Of a stretch of DNA of 64,000 nucleotides, positions 14,990 through 26,133 are shown piece by piece. The stretch's first letter is position 1, and every line of letters starts with the position of its first letter. Source of the stretch: Acanthornis magna (taxonomy: Eukaryota > Chordata > Aves > Passeriformes > Acanthizidae). The stretch spans positions 13,097,501 to 13,161,500 of the forward strand of contig JAWUZG010000029.1 in assembly GCA_036785705.1 (NCBI GenBank), written 5' to 3'. A program made the position numbers and the translations under genes. Below the pieces are notes generated by a model. That model made no database searches, was not told where the DNA came from, and was given only the letters and a program-made list of their open reading frames with translations.

Positions 14990-14991
<2 letters not shown>

Positions 14992-15026
<35 letters not shown>
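14992..15026. repeat. (TA)n microsatellite
   Basis: This is a near-pure alternating TA tract of about 17 units. It gives a spurious Tyr-Ile repeat in frames on both strands. It is likely length-polymorphic. Confidence 0.95.
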
Positions 15027-15028
<2 letters not shown>

Positions 15029-15429
15029 GCCTAAATATTTGCTTGCTCAGAAATAGCTGGTTTTTGGGGTCTTTTTTCATTTTTTTTTCCTTAAGCAATG
15101 CCACAGAGCTAAGGCCCTTCAGAAAGAGATTATTTGCAACAAGAAAAAGACTGTTGCTATTCACAGGTGAACTTCACCACTCCTCATGATGGCTGTGGGT
15201 TTTCATTGTATTACCAAATATAAGGAACACCAAGACAATGAAGGCATTGAGAAATTCAAAAAGTTTCAGATCCACGAATTATTCCAAACAGTAACATTTA
15301 GGAAAACACACTTAGGGATCCTACGCATACAATCCTAAAAATGTGCTTACAGTTTTCAGCACTCAGTGGGAGCTTTGGGTGCCCACCTTTTTACAAGCGT
15401 GAATGAATAAACAGCTGCCACGGTAAAAT

Positions 15430-15448
15430 ATCTTTCTTTCTTTCTTCT
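15430..15448. repeat. (CTTT)n microsatellite, short
   Basis: About four CTTT units are followed by CTTCTTCTG. It is a minor simple repeat. Confidence 0.8.
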
Positions 15449-17177
15449 TCTGATTTACCTAAGCTAAGGAACTTTTCTAGAGGTGGACGATAGCCTTGAA
15501 CTGGACAGCCACCATAGTACCTGCCTTAACATTATTTTAGCCCTGGATGCAAGCTCTCTGCTTGGTCCCAGGAATGAAAAAGAAAATTTCTTCATATATA
15601 CATACACAGCTCTTAGCAAAGAGGTGCCTTAAGACTAGCTGTAGACCCTTGGTATGACTAAGGCACAAAAACCATTACTGCACAGGTTCTTCTTTTCCTT
15701 TCCTTGTCCTTAAGCATTTACGGGACAGTAGTCAAAAGACTACTTGTAATCAAAATACCATATTTGTAATGAAGACACTAGGATCCTGGGAACGGCATTG
15801 AAAATGCAATTTAAATTAAGTATGTAAAAATTCAGAGTGAAAATCTGTGTTAAAGTACTTCTAATCTCAGCTCTTTCCAGACAAACTGGGGTAAAAGCTT
15901 ATCTAACTTCCCATTACTCACTGCATTAGGGATTCAGACTTCTAAAAAAGGCACATGGAACATGTGTAACATGGAACTTCAGTTCGACATATTGAGCAGC
16001 GTGCTTTTTTGTCTCTCCATCCTGAAAATAATATTCCTGATCAGGATATAGTCATGTCTGGCCACCAACGCATAAAGAAAAGCAGAAACAGCAGCTCTAT
16101 TTGTCAGTTCTGGAGTGAATTAACATAAAATTACTTGCATTTATAGCTAAGTCTTTAGATTGGCAACCAAGGCCAAGTAAAGAAACACCCCTTTCCATTC
16201 TCAATCTACATCTTATAAGGCATGAAAGAACCCTCACCAGCGTCAGCAGCAAGAAAACCTGTGTTTATCCTTATCACTCATAATGATAAATGCCAGAGAT
16301 ACCCACTGGAAGTGAAATCTCAGCAGGGACTATGTATCACCAGTAATAACAGAAATAATCAAGCTGTTGTTAGAACCAGACGCTCAAACAGCAAATTCAA
16401 TTTTTTTTTATTTTCTGTTCAATACCAATGACAGCTACCAGCCATCACGCATTACAATTAGCTCATGCTGCAGAAATGCTTTCTGCTCTGGTGCATAATG
16501 AGTGAGCTTCAAGACAGAGCAGGACCTGGGGAAGAGGTGAAGAACTATTTGGAGAGGTATCACATATCCTTGCAGTTGCAGAGGGATGCTGTTCTCGTGG
16601 GTAGTTTAGGCAAACAGTAAGAGCCTGTGACAAAGGCTGAACAAAATTCAGGTAAAGACTCTGGGACTTTTTAACATACTGGGGCTGCTCAGCAGAACAC
16701 TGCTCCAGTTACTGTGACATCATTCTTGATGTCCTCTTCCCTAACACTGAACACACACTATGGGCCCTTCCTCCAGCACACTCACACAACTTTCTACTGC
16801 ATCCCAATCTAAGTAAGTGTTCTGTTCTATTGAGTTTCACAACTGCAAAGTGTGCTTTGATTCTTAAATCCTCAATCAATAGCAACTGTGAGGCAAAAGC
16901 TCCCCCCACTTCTTCCTGCAGTGGAGATCTCTGGTGTAAATTCAGAACATTTTTTCCATTATCAGCTGACACCCAAAAGCCCTCCACTTCTCCAAGCTGT
17001 TGCATGCTTTCATCTGCAGAATAGTTACAGAAAACTGAGCCCCAAAACCTACAGACCTACTGCGAGCAGTGTGCCTGAAGCAGAGCTGGAGATGGCCTCT
17101 GCCCCTCCAGAGGGGACTTCTAGCATTTCTGTCAATGGTGAGGCCCTGCTAGTTCTACCAATGGCAGGATGGTTTCA

Positions 17178-17231
17178 GGAAAGAAAAAAAGAAAAAAAAA
17201 GAGGGGGAAAAAAAAAAAAGAAAGAAAAAAA
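17178..17231. repeat. purine-rich A/G tract
   Basis: This is an all-purine stretch of A runs with scattered G and one GAGGGGG block. It encodes only spurious Lys-rich frames. Confidence 0.9.
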
Positions 17232-20200
17232 CCTGCCTTTGCTCTCAAGGACTGCAATATAAACCTCTCAATTATTCAGTGTTGGAAAATTCCATTGCAA
17301 GAAGTGGGAGCGCTGCACATTGATCCAACACAGAATTACCAATAGAGGTGATGTAGGACTCTTTTTGGCAAAGAAAAGACAGAAATACAAAGATTCTTTG
17401 TAGACATTGTTGAATACCTTAGAGTGCTACCTACATTTTAGTGTGGCCTCTGCAATTTCTACAGAGGCTATTTTGAAGTTCTATCTACTGTACAACACTG
17501 TTAGAAATCTTTTCTCTCTCTGTTGTTCCTTACATGAACTAACATGAAACTAACGCATTCTCTAAGACAAAATTAAAATTAAAAAATCTGTGTTTTACTG
17601 TGAAACTCTACAGACACTGTCAGAAATGGCTTAAATTTTAATTAGTATTAGAAAAGTTGAATAAAATTTGTAAAGCCTTAAAAAAACCCCAGAAATAAGT
17701 GCCTGTCTTAAGACTATTCTGGCTGCTGAACCTACCAGTGCTCTCTTCCTTCAGTATTTGCTCTCTCCTGGTGTGAATGCTGAATAATTAAACAAGTCAT
17801 TTGAGGAAGAACAAAGCTTTTTCACAAAAGTGATTTCATCTTTTAATTTTCAGAGTCAGGTATGCTGCAGGAAGTGTGATAGTATTAATTCTGCTATTAA
17901 TTTAAATTACAGATATTCTGTAAAGCTGAATGCTGGTTCAGTACTGGTGCAGCACTATTGCACAATGTCAGAGGGACAAAAGGATTTAGTGTTTTTGACT
18001 AAAAATTGAAAAACTTTTAAGCCCCAGTCCTGACTCTTTCAGGACACTTTTCAAAAAATCTTGAATGAAACATTCAGTCACAGAATCCTCCTCTGGCAGT
18101 AGGAGGAATGAAATCCAGAGCACAAAACTTCAGGTAACATGGGCTGAGATGTCCTGTCTAAATGGAAGTGTGCTTGTAGGTAAAGCTCTAAGTTTCTGGG
18201 GAATTTAAACATAAAATACTTGAACAGAAACTACTCATATTGGTGTGGATCAGTTCAAGATCACAATTTTGAACTCAGTCCAACTGAAATTGCTGCATAC
18301 TCCTTCTTGATCTGGTCCTACTATTTCACAAAATTTAGCCTTCCATCAATATTAATGAGCACAGCACTACACTTAAGTGTCTAGAAGAGTAGGGCTCTGT
18401 CCCTCCAATTCTCTGTAAAAATGAGATGCACCCCCCCTGCAATGCTTTACAGAAGCAGCAGTATCTGCTGAAAAAATAGGATTCAACACAGATGGACACC
18501 TTCCATACAAATCTGTTTCAATAGCGCAGTAAGCAATTACTGTTAGAGAAATAGTTTCTTCAGATAATTAGATACTTAAAAATTGAAGTTGTTTATGTTT
18601 ATATAAGCAGAGAAATTATAGACAGAATTATGCAAACAAATCCATCATGGACCATGAGCGCCTGTCAGGTTGCTAATGAAGGTAGAAAGCAGCAATCTTT
18701 CTTTATAAGGTTCTCTAATGACCATGATAACAAACCAATTTTTTTTTAGTGCTGCACATCTCCCTTCCCCCATTTTTCTCCACTAAATATCAGTTTATAG
18801 TGACAAATGCTTTCAGAAGACAAAAAGGATGAAACAGACTTGAAGTTAATACTCTTCAATTATGCTGACACTGAAATGATTAAATTAAGCAAAAATTCAG
18901 TCTTTCATTGTCCATTTGATTCTGACTTCTACCTAAACAAATTTATGGACTCTGTTAAGGTACATTTTGTCTTCACTTAAAATTTGTTTCAGAGATGCAT
19001 TAAAGAGACAATTACCTCTTCTGCCTTACTAGAAGCTGTAAATGCCTATAACACTGTACTCCATCAGGAACCTTTCCTTCAAGACAAACACTTGCTGTTT
19101 ACAGAAAATCCATGAATACTGATTAAGAAAGGATTGTACATCCAGACAGTGTTCAGATATATACCTTCCTCACATAAGGACTTCCTTTGCCTACTGTACA
19201 CAAACAAATATATTGCTTTTAGGAAAAAATAGTGGGATTTCCTGTGCTCTCTGAATCTTCTCATGATATCTGGACTCTGAAACAGGTTATAATGGCAATA
19301 TTTGTTGATTCTTCAATGTATGAGAAATCCTAAAATCATTACATTAATTGCCAGAATTACAGAACAACAAATTATGTCAAACAGTATTTAATTTTGTCTG
19401 GAAATATTATAGTATTAACCTTTGGCAGGAAAACTTACTATAAAAGTACTATAGATCTTAGCTTTAATCTCCTCAAAAGATCATTCCATTGCTGATGCAA
19501 AACACACTCCACAGACTTTCACCTTACAACTGTGTGATAAATCAAGCTAACAGCCTTTTAGAACTAGACCCAAGCAAGAAGATAAATATTATTTTATCCA
19601 CAAAATTTCTGTTGCACTCTGAAATTATCTGGAATATGAGGCAAACATACAAAAATGAACCAGAAAAGGAAAAAAAATCTTGTAATTTGTTGCAGCTTGC
19701 TCATTTGTGAACAGCAAGAAGAACAGTTGCACATCCCAAGATAATACTCATGTATTTACCCAGCTCCTATTTATGAAGCACTTGAGACATGAAAAATCCC
19801 CAAAGTGCACAGCATTTGTTAAAATGGAAGAAAATAGAGAGATAGATATAAAACAGCACATTGCTGATTTCTTCTATCGTGAGAAAATAGAAATAATTAC
19901 TGATTTATCATCAATACATCTCTATTTTTCTACTCAGACAGTAACTAGGATCAATCTATCAAAATAGAGATAATTACTGAAGAATGAAATACTGATGATG
20001 CCAGACGTGCAATTTACAGAGCACTGCTAGATGCAAATACTGAAATAATATCTTCTTCCATGTGCTTACAAAACTGGGCACTTCACAGTATCACCTCTTA
20101 CAGAGTGAAGAAATTAGTAATAGCAACATACCCAAATGGTCTGAAAAATGAACACACTGTTTTTGAGAATACCTGTCTGGACACACCTTAAGAATCCACC

Positions 20201-22183
20201 TATGACGTCCTACACATGCCATGGTGTGACAGACACCAGCTCCACCCTGTCCCCACTCAATGGCAACACTTTGAAAAACTTTGAGTGGCTCTGAACATGA
20301 AAATGCTGCAGAAGCAGCATAATGAAGAAGAGCAACAATGCTACGTGTGAAAGAAACGTATTTCTGTTTCCAATGATACTGCATTTTGGCTTGAACAGAA
20401 ACGTACGTAATTCTGATGGCAGGGCTTTGTACAAAATCTTCATGGATGCCACTGTTTGTACTAGGCTTCTGCCAGAAATGGGTCACTTAGGTTCTCACAT
20501 AAGCCAGCACTTAAGCAAATAAAAATAAAAAAAGGTAAATAAACACACAAAATGTTTTCAGCCTTCTCTCCAAATGATTTATTGCTGCCAGAGCTCTAAC
20601 CTAATTTTAGGTGAGCTCATCTTTTTTTCTGCCCTGGAGCCATTTTAACTCAATATTGCTCTCCTTCCAAGAGCCATGAGAGAACACAGGCTTCCTCAGC
20701 CACCACAGATGCTGTGCTGACATTTTACTTTAGCTGTTTACTGTAAAAGTCATCAATATTGTTTCACTCCTGAAGAGACCTTTTCTAACAAAAATGAAAA
20801 CAAATTGCTGGCATTAGATCAAACTTTGACCTCTGCATCCCAAAGTGGGCAAAGTAAGATCTGAACTCCTTGTTGTTGCTTTGAAAGCTTCCAAAACCTT
20901 CTCCAAGGAGGCAAACTTTTTATTTTCAGAAAATATTCCCTGAGCTTCCAGGCTGAGGCTGCCTCCTTGCTCACCCAGTTGGGCTCCTGTGGACCTGCCT
21001 GCACTGCAGCTGTCCTCCCTCCAAAACAGCAGCAAGTGATGTGAGGTCTTTGGGGAAACCATTTCAGAAATCATCTTTTCATCTGCCTCCTTCCCATCTG
21101 TTCGCCCTTCCCATCCTCACTATTCCTGTCCTGCACTCTGCTTCACCAACACTATTGTCCTTCATATCTTCTTTTTCCGGCCCCTTGCTATCTCTGGCTC
21201 CTTGTGTGCTGATCTGAAGCTAAGTCTGTGTGGGAAGGAAAACTAAAGTCTGAAACGCTTGTGGATTGCTATTTTCTGGTCATACACAGCTATTTGTTTT
21301 CCAAATACCAAGAGATGCAGCGGAACATAAATCTGAACGATCCTTACACCACCTCCAAGTCAAGATCTGTAGGAAACTGCAGGCTGTTTCCTGTCACATC
21401 TATCACACGCTGGGACAATGACTAGGAAAAAGGATGTATCAGAGGCCAAAGGGATGAACCAGCTTGCAGAACTGTTCTCAGCCATGTCTCAAGATCTGAG
21501 AATAGCTAAACGCTTAAAATCATTGCCACAGCAGGGAGTCTAAACTGTAGACACAATGTTCTCATTTTTAAACAAGAGACAAAAATAATGCTTCCATTGA
21601 GCAGGCAGCTGAAAGAGCGAATTGCAGGAAAAGACTGATGCATTAGAGATTCTACACAAACTCCTTGACTCGTGTTTTCCAAACATGTAAGGAAAATGAT
21701 GCAATAAACACTGAAACAGAATTAGCATTTGCATCTCTGCATTGACTGTACTCAAACATAACAGCTCCTGTGCTACAATATATCTTTAAAACTAGGATTT
21801 TCTGATGATCACACAGCTGGATCTTCTCCAGAACATCACTCATGTACTTTAGACCATCTCTTGTGCCTATCACTTACCATAATCTCCACTAGGCTATGGA
21901 TGTAGCATTAAACTGATAAATATGATTTTATATCAACACCGTAGATCCAGATAATGCCATCTAAGTTGATCTGCACTTTGTTTCAAAGATCCACTATACA
22001 GAGGTAATAAATATGGTACCAGACTGTCAGGCAGGAGAAGCTAAAAGAGACAGATGACCTTTGTGCAATACTTCACCCTCCTCTCTCAGGAATGTATAAT
22101 ATGAAGGTATGAAAGCAGACACAGTCAGTCACCACTGACACCGACCAAAATGTCACCAATTTTATTAGAACACAGAACAGCAT

Positions 22184-22202
22184 AAAAAAAAAAAAAAAAA
22201 AA
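22184..22202. repeat. poly(A) run
   Basis: This is an uninterrupted 19-nt A run on the plus strand. No retroposed gene or SINE body was recognised upstream of it. Confidence 0.95.
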
Positions 22203-22739
22203 GAAGTAATGAATTGCTTAGTTATAGCTGTGTTTGCTGTGTCTTTGTCTCCCTGAGCACCTGAGAGAGTGGAACAAAATTGCCAGCAGTCACATTACCG
22301 AGATAGGCTGACAAGCAGGATGACCCCATAAGTCTTGTTCACATCTCACGTCTGAGCTCTTGACTTGCATCTTAAATGACTTTCGTATCAAGGCTTTTGC
22401 AGGGAATCTGCTTTGCCATTCTAAAGGGTTTCAGCCAAACTCAGACAGAATGATGAATGCTTTGTCCTACCTGGCACACCTGGAAAAACAAACCCCTCCC
22501 CTCCACCTCCTCCCCCTACACCTGGAGTTACTGTTTGAGACACTCTATAAGGGAAAGGATGCACTAAAGAAACAGACAGAAACTTAAAAAAAAAAACAAA
22601 CAAAAACTCCAACACCAGAACTGTTTATTCCCTTGAAATGCGACAGCCCCCTCACAACCACAATTCCTGCTTTCGCCCAACATGCACCAGCCCAGCTGTC
22701 CCTCTGTCCCTGTTACTCTGGTGTCATCCGGAGTGGCGT

Positions 22740-22824
22740 GACACAGCAGGAAAAGAGACCGGTTCACTGTGAGACCTGCTACTCACTCTCTTACAGTGTA
22801 ACGGCCCCCCTTCCAGCCGCACAT
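22740..22824 (-). ncRNA. MIR128-2: pre-miR-128-2 microRNA hairpin
   Basis: The minus strand holds the 21-nt mature miR-128-3p at 22752-22772, seed TCACAGTG and then AACCGGTC and TCTTT, identical to the known vertebrate sequence. The 5p arm is at 22787-22809 (GGGGGCCGTTACACTGT and then AAGAGA) and pairs with it across the loop GTGAGTAGCAGG. The loop and the flanks match the miR-128-2 precursor of the ARPP21 intron, not miR-128-1 of R3HDM1. A CNNC motif (CCAC) lies 16-19 nt beyond the 3p end, where SRSF3-dependent Drosha stimulation is expected. miR-128 is brain-enriched and limits neuronal excitability and dendritic growth genes. It is in the sense orientation of ARPP21, so co-transcription is expected. 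Arm ends are inferred from the human annotation. Confidence 0.98.
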
Positions 22825-23311
22825 CCTGCGGGGAGCTGCTCCCGACGGACACTGGCCACACAGCCTCGCAGCTCCTCGCGCCCACAGACAGCACAGGGTG
22901 GTGGAGCACACCTGGCCCCTTCTGCATCACTGCAGACCTGTCCACTAGGTAGGGTGAAATAAACACTTTAAACTCCTTCCACGACGAAGGGCAACCACAA
23001 TGGTTGGCTTGAATGTGCAGTGTGACTGCTCACACCAGCTCCCTCTCAGCTCTCTCCGTGTCCAGCCACATGGAGCATGGACACTGAGGACATTGCACTG
23101 CATGCAGCACAGCAGGAGTGGAGGATGCAAACTCTGCCCTTCCATTGCTTGGGATGTCCAAGCAAAAGGCTTCTCAGCTCGTAATTGTCACTCTTTTCAA
23201 ATGGAACAGCAACCAGCTTTCTCCTCTGCTGTTCAATTAAAGCACAACCAACAGGTTTAACCAACAAAGGCCCTGCAAGCAGCAGAAGCAACGAACACCA
23301 GATGGACATAC

Positions 23312-23438
23312 CTGCTTGCTGGGCAGCCTGGGGCATCTGTTGACTCCGCTGTGCGCTGTACTGAACTGAGGCAATGGGTCTGTACTGCTGAGTTGTTGAG
23401 GTAGGGTACTGACCAGATGGGTAGTAATACACTGGCAT
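23312..23438 (-). CDS. ARPP21: ARPP21 internal exon upstream of miR-128-2 intron
   Basis: This is a 127-nt exon starting in phase 0. It reads MPVYYYPSGQYPTSTTQQYR, then PIASVQYSAQRSQQMPQAAQ, then QA, and the last base starts a Gly codon. QMPVYYYPSGQYP across the junction with the previous exon, together with QYSAQRSQQMPQAAQQAG, is characteristic of ARPP21. The acceptor is ttgctttgcag and the donor is GCAG followed by gtatgt, a good consensus. The Tyr/Gln-rich, prion-like composition suits a disordered interaction region. In the family the next residues begin YQPVLSGQQGF, in an exon I could not find in the remaining 23 kb. The intron that begins here carries the miR-128-2 hairpin about 490 nt downstream. 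Confidence 0.97.
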
Positions 23439-26009
23439 CTGCAAAGCAAGAGAACAGCAAACTCTAGAGATCAAAGATTCATAAAATAGAACAAAACGAA
23501 GGAGGAGCAAGAGTTCAAGTCAAGCATACTAGTGGTAACAGTAATCGAGAAGAGCTTTGCCTCCTGTCCCTTCAAACTGCTTGCTTTCAGCTGTGCTAGG
23601 AAAAGGGCTATCAGTGCCCATATTTCTTTTTAGATACTTTAAGAAACATGAAAAGAAAAAAGAATTTTAATTTAAAGAGACAAAAACATACTGAATTAAT
23701 AAAAAGCTACATGCATATACCAGAGAAAAAATATCAGAGTCATTACTTTATCACAGTAAAATATCAAAAGCTGCAGAAAAATGGATGCAAACAAGACCTT
23801 CCATATCAATATAACACATACAGACAGCATGTTGAACCATTAAATAAACTCTGGAGAAAATGGTCCATTCAAAGCAAGGAATGGCCAGGAGTACAAATAT
23901 GTAAAAGCAAGATGGAGAGCAAGATGGAGTGTGTGCACCCCTTAACACTTGTAAGAAATAAATATCAAATTAATGCTTCTGTTTAACAGCTACATCCTTC
24001 CTTACACGAACATTTCTCTCTAAAGCCTTTCTTGCATTTGGTGTGAAAACAATTACAGTTCAGAAAACAAGCATAGCTGTCTTCTTGCAGGAGCTGAGGG
24101 TAGGCATTCAGTCAGCAAGTCCTGCTAGATGGGCTTCTTTTTTTCTATTATTATTGCCATTACAGAGCAACATGTACTACATCTCCTTATCACACAGGTG
24201 AACATGAAAGTTTGAGGGTGACTGGAGCTAAAGATTTTTCCTATACATTCTACACCACTTTTACTGAGACATTTGAGCTAAACAGTTTTCAACTGACCCT
24301 TAACAAGTTCAAAGCACTCAAAATTTGTCATTTTCAGCTGTCAAGGATGTTGTAGGCATCTGATAGAATTTGGCAGCGTATGGTAGGAACAGACTGCAGA
24401 GGGACACAGGCTTGGGAGAACATTTCTTCTCTCAAAACTTCTGCCACAGCTGTCAGCATTTCTTAATAAATCATACTATTTTTTTCTCACTTTGTGTGTA
24501 GTATTTATCCTACATAGACCTATACACAGAATCACACCAAATGCTTTCTTTTTTCATGAAAAAAAAAAAAAAGAACTATTTTTGCCACTTTTATTTGCAT
24601 GGAAGAAATGTTCCTGATATAGATCATTTGACTTGATCACTCATAAAGTTAGTAAAGGTAACTACATCTTTTTGTATACTGTTAGGACATCATAAGAAAG
24701 ATCAGAATTTTTCCTTGGAAATTTTCCCATTTCAGATGAGAAAGAAATGCCACAGACATATAAGACTAGGCAAGAATAGGCTATGGATGGCTACTCAGGC
24801 AAGTGGAAGCCTACTGAATGGGTAACTGTGGCGGGAGAAGGATTAGGATTAACAAAGATGGACTGGGTGGCGTTGGTGTGTTAACCCCTCAGACCAATTG
24901 ACAATCAATAGATCTGTCAATCAAGAGGCTGAATAGCCATTCATTCTTCAAAGTCTATTAATTTTCTTTTCAATCAATTGAAATTTTTTCTCTGCTATCA
25001 GTCTGACTCAAACAAATATGAGAAAAACAAGGCTTTGACTGGAAAAGGGTGTAAACCCTCCTCCCTCCAGACAATACCAAGTGGCACCTAATGGCTATAG
25101 CCTGCCCTCAAACAAACCCATTTGTTTTGTTAGTGACTAAAGTAACAAAAACAAAATGCCCTTGTAGAATGGACACCACCATTATGAATTTGGCTCTCTG
25201 CAAAGAAAAGCCACAAGGCATAGGAAAGTGGACCCAAACATTTAAGGCACAAAATCATTCTTTAAGTATCATAGCAGTGTAAATTGTGGATCAGGCAAGT
25301 TTAGTGTGATAAACTTATCTCGTGGACAGCTGATTGTTCTCAGCAACACTCTACTACAGGAGGCTTGAAAGAAATGAGGATACATACTCCAAGTCAATGA
25401 AAATAGTTGATCCTGCCTTGGAGCAGGGGATCAGAGTAGACATCCTTTCAAACAGTCTTTATTTTCTATTACCATATTCTACAAACTACATACTTAGGAA
25501 ATACTGTGAAAATACTCTCACTTCTCCTGCCAACAGCTTAATGTCACTTAAAGGATTTATTTGATTTACCCTCAACTTCCTCATTTTCCTGGTGCAGACA
25601 AGACCCTAGATATCTAGAAATGCACAAGCATTTGACAACAGTGAGAATTATCTCTTGGGGAATGATTCTGTAGGTATAAACTTTAAAACATAAATTGAAG
25701 AATATAGGTTTTGAAATCAGGTTTATAGTTGAACATGCTGAGCCCCAAAACAAATATGTACACTGAAGCATACACTTATTTTCACCTCACACATAAAACC
25801 TCAGACTTAGTCAAAGCGTTGTCTCACTTTCTCTCATTTTCTCAATTCACTGGAGTACATTTGTTATGCTCATTCTTACATATTATGAGAGTGCAATCTA
25901 TCAGCATGAAAAAGTGTTAGTAGTAGAAGGGTAAAAAAAATTTATTTCACTTATAAAGATTAATGGATAAATTAGCCAGTAGTCATGCACACATGACATG
26001 AAAGGAAGA

Positions 26010-26133
26010 GATTTGGGTTTTGGTAGGTTTTGTTGATTTGGTTTTTGGGTGTTATTTGTGTGTTTTGTTGTTGTTGGCTTTTGTTTTGTTTATTTCTTTT
26101 TGGTGTGGTGGTGGTGGTGTTTTTCTGTTTTTT
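26010..26133. repeat. T/G-rich low-complexity tract
   Basis: This is a T/G-dominated stretch with GGGTTTTGG, TTGTTGTTG and a short (GGT)n run near 26106-26119. It gives a spurious Val/Leu/Phe-rich open frame at 26020-26208. Confidence 0.8.

Larger units (their letters stand above)
1..23311 (-). other. ARPP21: ARPP21 intron, partial (hosts miR-128-2)
   Basis: From the donor at 23311 to the left edge I found no downstream ARPP21 coding exon, so this intron is probably at least 23.3 kb. It contains the pre-miR-128-2 hairpin at 22740-22824 in a local CpG cluster and several microsatellites, listed separately. It also holds a GC-rich patch at 5700-5990, a perfect 14-bp hairpin at 2169-2203 and a smaller one at 8548-8568. 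I recognised no transposable element in it. The many 60-130-codon open frames, on both strands, show no domain or conserved composition. A distal exon hidden in AT-rich sequence cannot be fully excluded without alignment. Confidence 0.75.

Noticed and set aside
18075..18100. TCACAGAATC as a reversed CR1 tail
   Set aside because: Only about 10 bp match the terminal CR1 motif, with no adjoining CR1 sequence.
20091..20486. 131-codon minus-strand frame
   Set aside because: It overlaps a second frame of similar length, has no recognisable motif, and is not flanked by ARPP21-compatible splice phases.
22184..22202. Poly(A) run as the tail of a processed pseudogene
   Set aside because: No coding-like or SINE-like sequence precedes it, and no target-site duplication was evident by eye.
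22740..22824. Host gene as R3HDM1 with miR-128-1
   Set aside because: The precursor loop GTGAGTAGCAGG and the 5p arm fit miR-128-2. The exons read QMPVYYYPSGQYP and QFNQMSLSRQSSG, as in ARPP21.
23046..23510. 154-codon minus-strand frame taken as one gene
   Set aside because: The ARPP21 exon 23312-23438 explains it. The N- and C-terminal extensions are intron read-through.
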